64,000 nt of DNA from Endomychus coccineus (Eukaryota > Arthropoda > Insecta > Coleoptera > Endomychidae). The position numbers and the translations under genes were made by a program. Of this stretch, positions 43,759 to 55,640 are shown one piece after another; within the stretch, counting starts at the first letter, position 1; each line of letters opens with the position of its first letter. Location: positions 44,973,299 to 45,037,298 of the forward strand of contig OY294070.1 of assembly GCA_958510875.1 (NCBI GenBank), given 5' to 3'. A model generated the notes under the pieces. It had not been told where the DNA came from. It saw only the letters and a program-made list of their open reading frames with translations, and ran no database searches.

Positions 43759-45492
43759 CCCTGAGGATCAGTAGTGATGAATTGCTCCAACTAGCTCAAA
43801 ATGAAATATTCATTCTCAGGGCTCGTAGTGAAACGTGTCCTGTGATTCTAGACTATGAATTACCCTGAGCGCCAACTGCTTGAGGATAACAAACTAAAAA
43901 AATTAAGAATTCACAGTCAAGAATCCAGGCACTACGAGGTGGATAATAGTTGATGGATATTCAGAAAAATAAGACGAAGTCCAACTCAACAATTTGGTTT
44001 TATTCCAAAAAGAATTTGAATAACAATTAAAATAAGATACAATTTTTAATTGAACAGAATGATTGGTATAATGTGAATCAAAATTAAAATATGAATTATA
44101 TGAAACAATTCAAATATAACAACAAGAAACCTTTAGTTTCAATTTCAACTACAATGGAATTAATGAAATATAAATTTAGTTATGAACTTTGAGTTCACTT
44201 ACATTAAATTACAGAAGTTAACAATTAAGAAAATTAGAGGTGAACCATTGAGTTCGATTACTACAAAGAAATTTAGTGAAACACAAATTTAGTTGGATAA
44301 CATGAATCAGAGAAATGAAAATATGGTCATTCAAACTAAAAAATGTTACCGTCCTTGAAACTTGAAGAAGCTAGAAATCGGCTCTGCCAGGGAATCCACT
44401 AAATCGTCACGGGTGAAAGGAGAGAGGTACCTCAGTCGTCCAGACCCTGTAATTACAAAAAACGAACAATACCTTGGCCTAAGTTCAAGGGACGAGTAAC
44501 ACAATCAATAGGAATAACCATACGATCCCACAACTGATTATTTTATCTCCCAAATTGTATAACACTATATAAACAATATGGAAATTTTGAAGATAGTATT
44601 ATATTGCAAACAACAATCTGAAGGAAATCTGAAAAGAATTAGGTTATTACGATTGATATTTAAATTGGTAAAATTTTAGAGAGTTACTAAAAAGAATTAT
44701 AATCAATAAGTCAGAATTTGTCACTTAGCAAAACTGATTTACGTGATTTGATTTGCACAAATGAATTGGGATTTGTAATTTATACAATAACTTGAATAAG
44801 TGTATTAGTGGTGTTAATTACGAACTCAAAAAGCAGTAATTGAGTTACCTACTTTTATGTTACCCAGAACAATATTCACTTCACCTTTAAGTCTTATAAG
44901 ACAAAACCCTGTGTACTCATGTACCAGGTCAACAAAATGGTGAATCACAAAATCACTCAATACAAACACGTGCCATTTGTTGGGTAAAACACAAAGAGGA
45001 AACAAATTATTATCTCACCAGCCTGCCTACGACTCGTTAAATTATTTTTGTATAAAAATCACAACAAAATACCCAATGATGAAAAAGATTATCTAAGAAT
45101 TATTGAGTACTATTTCCACTGAAATATAACGACGTTCAGGGACTGTACATCCTGAATTCTAATTACGAAAACAAATCAAATTAAATAGTTCCTGATATCA
45201 ATAATATTTCAGAGGCAGATAAAAAAATGACTATAAAACAAACTAATTATTGAATCTCAACTTACCTACTCAGTAATCAACACGACAATGCCAATTCATT
45301 CCGTTTTAGCTACCTGGCTTTCGCGAGTCGCCCCAAGCGACATCGAGGGAAACTAATTTCAATAATCGATTTCCTGTTGAACGGGTAGATGCCTCTGATA
45401 ATTCATATGAGAAGTTAGTCTCCAAACCGAACAGAAATCGTTAATTCAATCATTACAGGGTTCTTCATACAAGTAATGTTGGAAGCGTTATA
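43759..45492 (-). repeat. LTR-like repeat, copy 1 (about 1.73 kb)
   Basis: The reverse complement of this stretch aligns through most of its length with 58455-60212. Shared blocks include CTGTAATGATT, TCCCTGGCAGAGCC against TTCCTGGCAGAGCC, AGCTTCTTCAAGTT, CCAAATTGTT, CATCAACT.TTATCC and TTGAGCTAGTTGG. The expected 5' TG is TA here (45491-45492). No clear target duplication. No coding sequence. Solo LTR is the best reading. Confidence 0.75.
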
Positions 45493-46263
45493 AGCTGTCA
45501 TCATAAACAGGTCCATATATTGTATCGATTTTATCACTATTCTCCCAATGTTCTTGAACATTGTAACATGGTACACTCTATTAAACTCTATAAAACTTTA
45601 GTTGAGGAATTTACGTTATTCCTATTCACTAATATGTATTTATTTGCAGTGTGGTCATTTAATTTAGAGAACCTTGACGCGTTAGAGTTTGATCTCAATC
45701 ATTTATTAGCCAGAACAAACGTGAAAAATATTTTCGACACTCGCCCGTTTTTATTTCACTGGGCACTTATGGATTCAAACACTGGAAGGGGAATGGAGGG
45801 GTGAACGCTAGTTTTAATCAGAGAAACTCGAACTCAACAACAATAAAACATTTAATAAACAACAATTAAAAGATAATGATATTAATAATAAAAGAATATA
45901 TGATAATTAAAGATAATAAAAAGAATATTATAGTTAACGTTATTGCTAACATCATAAAATTACCAATAAGAATAATTAATAATGAAACCTAAAGTTAAAT
46001 AAAATTAACTAGAGAATCTAAGTTAACTGAACTAAAGAAATGAAACTAAAATTATCAAAATGATATCCCAACCAGGATTAACATAGGGAATCGAAAAGCT
46101 ATGAATGAATTAAATGTATTATTAACTTCAACTTGAATACAACTGATTTGAATTAAACTGAAACTCTGATTTTAGCGAAAACACCCTATTACCAAAACAC
46201 TGAATAATCTAATAAAATTAATTCAATTAAAAATGACAAAGTATCACGTGATTTTCCAAGAGA
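45493..46263. other. Unassigned AT-rich DNA
   Basis: No coding match. The 45520-45804 ORF is AT-biased and unrecognised. The sequence could include the 3' untranslated region of the R1-like LINE that ends near 46264. Confidence 0.4.
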
Positions 46264-46731
46264 CTAATTCAAGTTCAAAAATATAACTGAAAGTTGTTCC
46301 GCATTTTGTTGGTCTGGTTCGAACGTTTCTCTAGATGTTCGCCTATTTTCGCTCTGGCAGAACATTAACAACATTATGTGTTTTGCTGTTTCTTGCTCCT
46401 TGATCTCGCAGTCGCACCTTTCAATCCCCTCTTTGAGCTGAAACCTTCTAAAGTATGCTCTGAGGGGGCCGTGGCCTGTTGGGAGGCAAACCGCTCGGTG
46501 GCTCCAGTTCCTCCTTTCTAAGCTCACTCTGTGTATCTACTTACGCGTTAGCCTACCCTTATCTACACTATCCCAGTGGTCTTGTCACCTTCTCATCGTA
46601 TTGCTCATGCCTTCTTTCTTGAGCATTTCCATAGTTATGGGAGCCTGCTCTAGTACGGCTTCCTCTGGGGTTTCTCTTGCCCATCTGGCTCATATTCTAA
46701 TACCTTCCCTGCTGTGTGAAACCCACCAGAG
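46264..46731 (-). pseudogene. R1-like RNase H end and C-terminal zinc motif
   Basis: LWWVSHSREGIR and ARWARETPEEAVLEQAP end the RNase H domain, and LTGHG-like PTGHGPLRAYFRRFQL with CDCEIKEQETAKHIMLL forms the C-terminal Cys-His motif. This order is diagnostic of R1/Jockey-group ORF2 ends. Stops are present in the first third. It is the 3' part of the element whose RT lies at 51.9-52.8 kb. Confidence 0.7.
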
Positions 46732-46838
46732 TTAATAATTATATAATAATAAGTTAGTTTATTTTTAGCATATAGCTATACAATTGATATATAATGTATA
46801 AATGAGTTTCTAGGAATACAATCATAATAATTAAAGCA

Positions 46839-47515
46839 TCATATACACATATACCTACTCATATGTACATACATACACATATACATGTACATATATACAC
46901 CTACGTATATATATAAAAGTGAATGAATATATTTTAATAACTGTTTTTTGAATATTTTTATTGATGTGGTGTTTTTTATAAGGATTGGTAAATTATTGAA
47001 TACAATCATACCTTTATAGAAAATACCCCTTTTAGTGCTCATCAAATTGGTGTGTTTAATAATGATATGATCTTTTTGTCTCGTATTGTGTGAATGAATA
47101 CTACTTACATTTGCAATGTTTTTTTTAAATACACTGGAGATATGTTATTAACTATTTTATAAATAAATATTAATGTGTTATACAGAATTAACTTTTCTAT
47201 AGATAACCAGTTCAATTTTTGCAGCATGGTTTTTATATTTGTTCTTTTATTGCACTTTAAAATTAATCTCATACATTTGTTTTGTTGTACTTGTAGTTTT
47301 TTTATATCTGTTTCATTGCACATAAATAATACACTAGCACAATATTCAAAATGTGGTTTGATGATGGTGTTATATATTGTGAGTTTGGCCCAATTACTTA
47401 AATGTTTAGAAATTCTATATACAAAACCGACTTTTTTAGCAATTTTTTTAGTTAAATAGCTTATATGTTCTTTAAAATTTACAATAATAATACCTAGATA
47501 TTTAATATTATCCAC
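46839..47515 (-). pseudogene. CR1-like LINE ORF2 C-terminal part
   Basis: 47515-47105 reads MDNIKYLGIIIV, VGFVYRISKHLSNWAKL, HFEYCASVLFMC and WLSIEKLILYNTLIFIYKIV, the post-RT region of CR1/Jockey-group proteins. After a frame change it continues at 47045-46930 (KGMIVFNNLPILIKN..FKKQLLKYI), the usual C-terminus. The remainder to 46839 runs into a TATA/CATA tract. It is in frame with the RT upstream. Confidence 0.78.
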
Positions 47516-48637
47516 TCTTTCTAATTCAACATCATTCAGACTAATTTTTATTTGTTTATCTTTAGTCAGAGTGTTATCACCAAAAACTATAAATTTGCAC
47601 TTACTTGTATTTAATATTGAATTATTGTTTGAAAACCATAAATAAAATTTTTCAAGGATATTGTTTATTTTATTAGCTAAGGAAATTATATCAACACCAG
47701 ATAAATAAATAACTATATCATCCGCAAATAGATGTATACTACATTCATTGTTAACTAATATTATATCGTTTATAAATAATATGAATTGAAGTGGTCCTAA
47801 TACTGTTCATTGCGGGATTCCAAATTTTGTTCTTATTTTCTGTGATTTAATATAATCAAATTTAGTTTGTTGCATCCTATTATTTAGATAATTCTTGAAC
47901 CACTCTAAAACAACACCTTGTATCCCAAAATAGTGTTTTAATTTTTGTAGCAATATTTCACGATCTACCGTTTCAAATGCTTTTTTCAAATCTAGGAAAA
48001 CAGCAATTACTGTTTTGCCACTATCGACAAGGGTCTTAATATCATATATAACTTTTTGTATAGCTGTTTCACACGAGTGTCCTTGTCTAAAACCGGATTG
48101 ATATTCACATATTAAATCATTATTTGTAATATGTTTTGAAATTTGTGAAGAGACAACTAATTCTAAGATCTTTTCGATAGAGGTGACCATATTTAGAGGC
48201 CTAAATTCCTCGCATTTATTAGTTCCAGTTATTTTGGGAATTGGTATCATGGTAGAGAGTTTTAAAATATTTGGAAAAATTCCTTTGACAATAGATGTAT
48301 TTATACAATGTAATAGTCCATATCCTAATTGATAGAAACAGTTTTTTAATAATTTAATGTCTATGAAATCTTCCGAAAATTTATTTTTTTGACTAAAGAT
48401 AATTTGTTTTAGAGTATCAATGTTAATTATTTCAAAGTATTCAAATGATGGCTTACATATAAGCATTCTATTCAATACAAATGATTTTCTATTTACAATA
48501 AGTTTATCTATGATATCAACAAAATATGTATTGAAGCTCTCAGCTATTTCTAGATTATTATCTTTCATATTCCCATGAAAGGATATAGCTGTAATTTCTG
48601 AGTGTTTATTTTTTAATGTTTTTAAAGTTTTCCACAT
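47516..48637 (-). pseudogene. CR1-like LINE reverse transcriptase, one nonsense codon
   Basis: FRPLNMVTSIEKILELVV, LICEYQSGFRQGHSCETAI, VIAVFLDLKKAFETVDREI (motif A Asp), then GIPQ, a TGA (about 47807-47809) and TVLGPLQFILFINDI, then HLFADDIVIYLSG (FADD catalytic pair) and SILNTSKCKFIVFG. The TGA stands where relatives have Gly. The frame is otherwise continuous from 48637 to 47105, so this RT was lost only recently. Confidence 0.85.
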
Positions 48638-48899
48638 TTTAAATGGATTATTTTTAACACTATCGATTTCTTTGTTATAAAATTGAATTTTCTCTTTTTT
48701 AATTATAGCAACACAGTTATTTCTTTTGGATTTATATTCAATCCAATCCTCATTACCAACCTGTTGATTTGAAACATTTATAGGCTAGATTCCGTTGTTT
48801 AATTGCATTTCTGACATTATTGTTAAACCAATTGAGATTTATTGATCGAGTATTTTTATTTTTAAAGGGGAATTTCATATTTAGCAATTCACTGATATT

Positions 48900-49640
48900 T
48901 TAAATAAATAAATCAAAGAGTTTATTTACTTCAGTTAATTCGTAATGCCAATTCATATTTATTAAGAATAAGAACATACTGTCATAATTTATGTTCCTAT
49001 AAGTTACTAATTTCATTTCTTTTATTGGATATAAGTTTAAATTTATGGAAAGTATTTCATGATCTGTTATTTTGTAATTAGAGTTTATATTGACAATTAA
49101 ATAATAATTATTAGAAAATACTAAATCAATAATGGTTTTACTATTTGGAGTTATTCTTGTTGGTTTATCTATATATTGTTTCATTCCTGCTTGTAATGTT
49201 ATTGCTTTCATACGTTTAGAATATATAGTTTTATTATCCCAATTTATATTATAATCTCCAACTAATATAAAAAGTTGTGTCAAATCAAAGTTATTTATAT
49301 ATTCTTCAAAAAAATTGCAAAATTCAGCATCACTAGCACTTGGTGAATGATAAATACATCCCATAAAAAATTTTTCTTTGTTATATTTAATTTGTAACAT
49401 TAAGCACCAATAATTTGAACCAAAAGAGATATTATCTATAATATTAGCACAACAAGAGACATGTACATATATTAAGACAGCTCCTGTATGTCTGCTGTGT
49501 GAATTGCATCGATATAAATTAAATTTAGGTATACTTAGTTCAATATCAAAAATTTCGTCAGTTACATGTGTTTCGCTAAAACATATAATTTTAGGTTTCG
49601 TTTTATTACAGAAGAACATGAATTCATCTTTATGTTTGAG
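48900..49640 (-). CDS. CR1-like LINE endonuclease domain
   Basis: KIICFSETHVTDEIFDIE (SETH motif), YRCNSHSRHTGAVLIYV (H-G-V), FILVGDYNINWDN (GD.N) and NYKITDHEILSINL (DH motif) show an exonuclease-endonuclease-phosphatase fold that nicks the target. The run is open for 239 codons. A frame change near 48895 separates it from the RT part. Confidence 0.82.
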   Translation of the reverse strand, partial: LKHKDEFMFFCNKTKPKIICFSETHVTDEIFDIELSIPKFNLYRCNSHSRHTGAVLIYVHVSCCANIIDNISFGSNYWCLMLQIKYNKEKFFMGCIYHSPSASDAEFCNFFEEYINNFDLTQLFILVGDYNINWDNKTIYSKRMKAITLQAGMKQYIDKPTRITPNSKTIIDLVFSNNYYLIVNINSNYKITDHEILSINLNLYPIKEMKLVTYRNINYDSMFLFLINMNWHYELTEVNKLFDLFI

Positions 49641-49730
49641 AAAGCTTTGTGAATTGCAATGAATAATTTCATCATTGTTAATGGTTTTTTTAATGAATTT
49701 ATTTGATTTATCATTTACAATTGGTAATTG

Positions 49731-50912
49731 CTATATTATGTTTTGGTCGATTTGTGATTTTGATTTTTCTATTTCAATTTTATTGAGCAATATTTTACAG
49801 TTATAGTCAAATGGTGAATGATTTGTATTTAATTTAGTAGAATATTGTTTATTTGATTCTTCACAGTTAGGACAAAGTTTGTTATCACTATTTTTTATTT
49901 CGCATTCTTTTGTGTTACCACATTTCAAGCATATTGTTTTTTTAGTACAATATTGAGCACTGTGTCCAAAACCTGCACAATTATAACATCTGTAGAAATT
50001 GAAATATTCATATACTGAACATGCACCAAATTTGATACATAAAGCCCCATTGTCAATGATTTTTTTATATGTATCTCTGTCACATACAAATCATTTTTAC
50101 TCTTTTCATTGTCTTGTTTTTCTTTTGGTTTTATTATTAAAATATTTTCATTTGAAATTGGTAAATTTTTATTTTTACTCACGATACTTAGATCTTCCAT
50201 TGAGTTATCTATTGGTAGTTTACTTGCGTTTTGATTATTTTTTTTTTTTAATATCAGAGTATGTTACAACATGTTTTTCTATATATTTAAAATCATTTTT
50301 TATTGAATTGATTTCTAACAACATTTCTTGTTTTAAATGCTCAATTTTGTTTGTAAAGTCAGTTGAAACTTTTTCAAGACAATCCAATGGGTTAGGTAAT
50401 TTTGATTTTTCTAATATAGTATTTTTTAATCCATCAATTTCCTCTGACTGACTTATGTTTATGGTTTTGAGATTTGCTATTTAATTTTTTAGAAATATAT
50501 TCTCCCTTTTATTATCTGCATTCTCTTGTATAATTGTTTGTATAACTTCTTCTGCTTAATACTTTTCTTCTTCTTTTTTTTGTAAGTTAAGTTTCAATTG
50601 TTTAATATCCAATATTAGTTTCTCCTTATCTTCTGTTAATTGTTTGATATTTTCTAAAACGGTTTCTTTACTAACATAGTTTTCTTCTTTTTTTAGTTTA
50701 CGGTTTGAATTCATGACTGTTTCAACATCGGTATCTTGGTTTAGTTCTAAGCAGGTATTGCAATAAAACTTTAACAACTTTTTTGATAATTCCATACATC
50801 TTATTTCAGTTGGAGATAATAGTGTACACTTTTTACAGTATATTTTCAGACAGGAATCACATTTAAAATGACTTTTTTGGTCACCTTCTTGCTTACATTG
50901 ATAACAATTCAT
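49731..50912 (-). pseudogene. CR1-like LINE ORF1 with PHD-like and zinc-knuckle domains
   Basis: The start MNCYQCKQEGDQKSHFKCDS opens a PHD/RING-like Cys array (CDSCLKIYCKKC, FYCNTC). KEENYVSKETVLENIK and KLILDIKQLKLNLQKKEEE predict a coiled coil. After several breaks, 50200-49925 and 49928-49731 give an RNA-recognition-like stretch and a C-terminal Cys region (MKCGNTKECE, CPNCEESN). PHD-type ORF1 proteins occur in CR1-clade LINEs and package the RNA. At least three frame breaks lie between 50555 and 50200. Confidence 0.7.
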
Positions 50913-51154
50913 TTTTAGTTTTTTGTTTGATAACGGAGACAGATGTTTGCTAATTTCGCTTCCCGTATATTAGATGATGATTGAAATAATTGTTTTAATT
51001 CAAATGATTTACAAAGAGGTTACCTTATTGCACTTTTGATGTAACTGCTCTGTAGAACACTTTCTTAAATTGCCGTGTATGAAATTATACGTTAATTATT
51101 GTTTTTAAAAGTAGTAAATCACGTATACCTATGTTATAGGACACAAAAAAAAAA

Positions 51155-52781
51155 CCTGATGCCTCCTCCCTCCAGCGTTCTCAGTTCTCGATCTAATCGA
51201 TCAGCTACTCTGCCATTTCGTCCCGAAAGGGTGTCAAGAGCCACTCTCGAGTCGCATGCCAAGTTCAGTTCTGCGACCTGCAATAAATCTTAGCTCCTCG
51301 CTCCCTCTCCCATTGCTCATGTGCACCGGGTAGAATGGTTGGGGCATCTTTCCTACGCGGCTGTTCTGAGTACCGTTTGGTGCTACCACCTCCAAAACTG
51401 ACCTCTCCATTTTGACTTTTAGAAGCGTCTGTAGAGATCCACGTCTCTGTTCTCGTGGTCTCCGCTTTTTCAGCTATGCGCCATTCACGCTTGTTCCTGC
51501 TCGGATGGGGTCCTTCTCCGAAGACTAGTTTGCCCTCGAAAGAGTTGTCCCACATTCTATGCCATCCCCCGTCACGATCCATAGCGGTAGTGTGCCAGCC
51601 AGCACCGCCAGAGCTGCGTTGGAGGTAGGCCTGTACGCTCTTGTAAGACCTGTGAGGAAAGATCTCTGTGCCACCTGCAAATGCTTCTGCTTGCGAGAGT
51701 ATGTTCCTCTATCACCCCATATTTCCGATCCGTAGGTCAGAGCTGGTTTCATCGCGCCGTCGTATATCGCTTTTAGCGTTCTTGGGTTCGTGCCCCAGGT
51801 CTTCCCTGATATTGCTCGGACCTTATGTGACGCTCCTGCGACTTTCCCAGCCACATATTTCGCGTGTTCTACCTAAGTATTACATTGTCTCTCCTGAAAT
51901 GATCGTCGTAACCTCATCCAGTTTCAGGACTGGTTCCCGGGCAATTCTTGCCCTTTTGCCTTTACTGGCCGCTCTAAAGATGAAGAATGTTTTTTCAGGT
52001 GCGTACTGCAGCTTGTGGGCAGTTGCTTACTTTGACATGATGTCCACACCCTATTCCACGCGGCCTCTATCTTCTTGACCGATGGGCCTATTATAGCGAC
52101 TAGCTCATCATCTGCGAAGGCTTGCACCTTCCCCGTGATCCCTACCTCTGTTTCTATGCTCCTTATTTCTTTGAACCACCCTTCCGTTATGAGTATCCGC
52201 AAAACCGGTCCTAAGCACGATCCTTGTGGACATCCTCTTCCTGTTCGGACCGTCACACCCTCTGATGTGAGTGTCTCGTGTTCCAGTAAATCTACTATTG
52301 CTCTGCCCAGGTCTTTGGGACAGCCGCCTTTCGCTATCATCAATCTGAGCTGCGGATACCAGGCTGACTTGAACGCGTTCTTGATGTCTAAAGCCACCAA
52401 TAGTACGTGCTTTAGTTCTCTTTCCGCATTTTTTATTACACTGATCGCCCTGTCCAGTGCTTCTATCGTTCGTGTCCCCTTTCTAAAACCAAACTGGTTT
52501 TCCGAGACGAGGTTTTTTTGGTCTCTAAGTACTACGATACTCTTGTAGCCAAGATCCAATCATATACCGTTCCTATCACCGGTGTAAGGCACGTTGGTCT
52601 TAGGCCGATTCCGCCTGGTTTTGGTAGCGAAGCTTTTTTTGGCTGTTTTCCAGATTTCTGGATACTTTCCTTTCTTTAGGCACATGTTGAACGTTCCCAA
52701 CATTCCTGCACCTGCTGTTTTCAGAAGTTGCTCGTGCCCAACGGCCGGGAAGCTGTCTAACAACTTTGTTGTGTAGGGCAC
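51155..52781 (-). pseudogene. R1-like reverse transcriptase and start of RNase H
   Basis: 52781-52560 reads FNMCLKKGKYPEIWKTAK. 52559-51924 gives NQFGFRKGTRTIEALDRAI, HVLLVALDIKNAFKSAWY (motif A), GCPQGSCLGPVLRILI and VQAFADDELVAIIG (catalytic ADD). 51854-51525 is the connection (ALTYGSEIWGDRG..). 51582-51265 starts RNase H (TWISTDASKSQNGEVSFG). Frame changes near 51920, 51580 and 51270 break it. GCPQGSCLGP rather than VPQGS..GP is a hallmark of R1-clade LINEs. Confidence 0.82.
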
Positions 52782-52799
52782 ATCGTGTGGGGAGCCCTG

Positions 52800-53270
52800 T
52801 GCCTTGTTTCCTTCTTTCCTGCTTTTTGGCCGTCAGGACAGTTTTCTTGTTCCTCGCACTCTTTCGCTACGTGCCATGACTTGCCGCAATTTAGGCACAA
52901 CATGCGTTCCTTTTACGGCAGTCTTTCTTCTGGTGCCCATGCTCGCAGCGCCGAAAGCACGGACCATGGTCGAGTTCTTCCTTTACCTGGTAGGCTAGAA
53001 GCCCCACCGTCACTTTTTTCCTTCCATGATCCGTTTATGCAGATATCGCTCTACGGAAAACTTGAGGTTCTGCCACTTCTTGTTGAAGCCGAACCTCCTT
53101 CCCAGGAACTTGAAGTTCCTTTGGGGTGTCGAGCCGTCCACCCCTTTATTCGCCTGCGTGTGCGTTTCGCTCACATCCTCAATCTTTTGTTCTGGTGATT
53201 TTTTATTGAGGTTTCCCTCCTCGCGAGTCGAGCAAGTTAAGCCAAGCTCTCCGTCAGTCCGAAACATGAC
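52800..53270 (-). pseudogene. R1-like ORF1 (Gag) C-terminus with zinc knuckles
   Basis: MFRTDGELGLTCSTREEGNL begins at 53267. Further on the minus strand carries CFRRCEHGHQKKDC, then CLNCGKSWHVAKEC in another frame, matching the CCHC knuckles at the end of R1 ORF1 that bind the element RNA. It runs directly into RT-coding sequence at 52781, without the endonuclease. Confidence 0.65.
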
Positions 53271-54199
53271 CTAAACTGATGGTATGTTCAAGAAACTACC
53301 AAGACAGCTCCAGGTTCTAGGGAACCCCGGGTTTGGCGGTCTCCGCACTGTAAACCCGTTATTTACAGCCCCTGAGTGGGCAGCGGCAACTACTAGTTTC
53401 ATTCCACGAACAGTGGAACTAATTATTGCGTGACCGACGGAAAAGGTGTTGCTTGCTAAACTATGCTTTCGTAGCAAGACAAAATTGTTGCACCCTCCCA
53501 AGATACACGGACTTAATTTCCACTAAAGGTGGGTGTGGTCGCCCTTAACAACTTGAATCGAGAGCACCCGTCTAGCGAGAGGATCCAGTGTTGGAATGAA
53601 TAAATCCCCCCTTCCACGTGGTGCCCAGCATACTTGCACTACTAACTAACACTTCTGGTCATAGGGGCCCCTCAAGGGCGAAACCTGTCTGACTGACTGT
53701 CCGGGTCAAGCCTGGATGGAAAAAGTAATAACAGAGTCCTCCCGAAGGGAGAACGGAGCTTGGCCAAGTTCCTCACCCGTCGCCAGATTTGAGACCTGTT
53801 ACCAGGCAAACCTCTTGGGGATGTCCGCACAGTCACTACGAAAAACATGTAGTTACTTTCTCCGTGCCGGCGTATGTGGTAGTTTAAAGCCCAGACGACG
53901 ACTCTCCCAATGGTACGTTTAGCCTGCATGCTAATTTCCAACAACACACAACTAGACAAACCAACCTGAGACGGATGTAGAGAGGCCGTCTACTTTCTTG
54001 GACGCCACAAGACAAATAGTTAAAACTCAAACCTAAGTTAAAACAGGACTTTGACAAGACTAGAGTTGACTAGGATTTACATAATGTAGTCCACATGTTG
54101 TAAAACTTTATAAACATAATTAATATTCAAAAACGGTTGAAATTTGAATTAAAAATATAGATTAGTACGACACAGACATACAAAACGACTACACCAACG
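53271..54199. other. Unassigned, probably LINE 5' leader
   Basis: More GC-rich than the surroundings and with no long ORF. It lies upstream of the R1-like Gag on the minus strand and downstream of the R2-like C-terminus, so it may include the R1 5' region and the R2 3' region. Confidence 0.4.
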
Positions 54200-55640
54200 G
54201 ACTGTTCGACCAGAAGATTCCCACATCCGAGGGTTCACAATTACCTCAGACATGGTCCGGGGGGGCGTCGTAGTCCATGAACGTGTGATAGACTTCGATG
54301 GAGCTACGATGAGCTTTTAACGAGATAGTTAACAGCGTTATACGATTTTTGATGCCCAACATGGCGTGCGCTCTTATCATCTCCCCTTGTTAATACCACA
54401 ACCGATAGGAGTTCTCCAGCACCCACTCCGTATAAGTGCTGAAGGTAAAGTAATAGTCGGTTATATTTTTGTAACTTGTCTATTCGTCCCCATCTTCGTT
54501 GCGGACTGTTACATCTACCATAAAGCTCTGTTCTCGCCCGAAGGAAGCCTGATAGAAGGCTCCTCCGTTACTATTGCCTCGTTGTCTCGTTTTACTACTT
54601 CATCCACCACTACTTTTCGAATTTCATCGTGGCAACGGATCCTCTGGGCTTAAGTCGTGATGCATTGTCCCAGGATCTCAAGCTGGCACCTGTATTTTCG
54701 ACATTGCAAGTCCGCCTGTGGAGTCGCCCTATTCAACGTCACTTTATTGGCAGTGGTGTTTGTGCGCATTTTGAGTGCTGTTATGCAATGCCAATTCTAT
54801 CGTAGGAAAGAGACTGAACCGCTTTTCCTTGCTCACTTGCGAGTTCTAATTTCTTAGATGTCAGTTTGTAGGAGGTTATAGCTTTTTCACTGAGGCCAGT
54901 TTAGTCTAGTGGAGGCGGCTAGACGCTTGAGACGCTGCGTCGAGCTGGACTCCTCCTCGAGAGCTCGCATTAGCGGATCAGGACTCTCCAGGAACCTAGA
55001 GCCTGACCGGAGTGCCGAAGCTGTAACAATTGTTTCAAGCTTCGGAAAACCTAATCCCCATCTTTCTCGCCGCAGTATATCAACTCATTGGTCGTAGACT
55101 GTGGCAAGTGATAGATGTCGGGGACCACTATCCGCAGCGCTTGGTCTAGCTTGCTCAGAAGAGTTGCGAGCGGAACCGCAATCGTTAGCTGGTATATATA
55201 GTGCGGAATTAAGTATGTAGCTAAAGTTCCACCTTTTGGTGCGGTTTCAACGAAAGTCGTTTAACTCGACTAATAGTTGAGCAGAGGCTTTCCTGTATGT
55301 CGTCAATTATGACGCCAGCCCAAGTAGATATATTCGCACCAAGGTAATTGAGTTTTGACTCAGCCCCCAAAAAGGCAATAGGCTCGCCATTGCGCAGTGC
55401 CAAACCGGGGTCTGTTAAGTGCCAAGAGTCTTTTGTTTCCTTAATTTGAAAACATGAGCACTTTGCGGACGAAAGTTTCATACCTAGCCCCTCTAGGTAT
55501 GTTTCGGTCGTTCTTAACTGATCTTTAGCATGAGATACTTTCGACAATGTTCCAACTATATCATCGGCGAAAGTTGGTGCTGATACATTTTGTTCAGCAT
55601 TGATTGTATAACCCGGTTGGCTCGACTACTGCGTTAAAGA
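54200..55640 (-). pseudogene. R2-like RT C-terminus, linker and endonuclease
   Basis: From 55640 downward: TIFNAVVEPTG, PTFADDIVGTLSKVSHAK (catalytic FADD), ETYLEGLGMKLSSAKCSCF and ESKLNYLGANIS. Then LSKLDQALRIVVPDIYHLP, TNELIYCGERWGLGFPKLE and further Arg-rich sequence, and NRALMVDVTVRNEDGDE, typical of the linker and the endonuclease end. FADDIV confirms the RT, and the GLGFPKLE block is specific for the R2 group. Stops and frame changes occur from 55220 on. Confidence 0.72.

Larger units (their letters stand above)
46732..51154 (-). mobile_element. CR1-like LINE, nearly full length
   Basis: The element is 4.4 kb with 5' leader, ORF1 (50912-49731), ORF2 with endonuclease (49619-48900) and RT (48637-47105), and a 3' end in ATT/TA-rich sequence. 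It lies within the RNase H reading frame of the R1-like element. The host frame continues across with no visible target duplication. A run of ten A/T at 51145-51154 marks the 5' junction. Confidence 0.8.
46264..53270 (-). mobile_element. R1-clade LINE, interrupted by a second LINE
   Basis: The minus strand carries Gag zinc knuckles (about 52990-52800), RT (52781-51924), connection (51854-51525) and RNase H (51582-51155). RNase H resumes at 46731-46264. The gap 46732-51154 is a CR1-like LINE. Reading across the gap, GGGIR joins LWWVSHSREG without loss of frame. The endonuclease expected between Gag and RT is missing, so there is also an internal deletion near 52800. Confidence 0.78.

Noticed and set aside
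50556..50912. Host PHD-finger gene
   Set aside because: The Cys array and coiled coil fit LINE ORF1, in order upstream of endonuclease and RT.
51668..52548. Plus-strand ORFs of 136 and 157 codons
   Set aside because: Antisense to the R1-like RT, whose motifs are clear; GC-rich sequence opens spurious frames.
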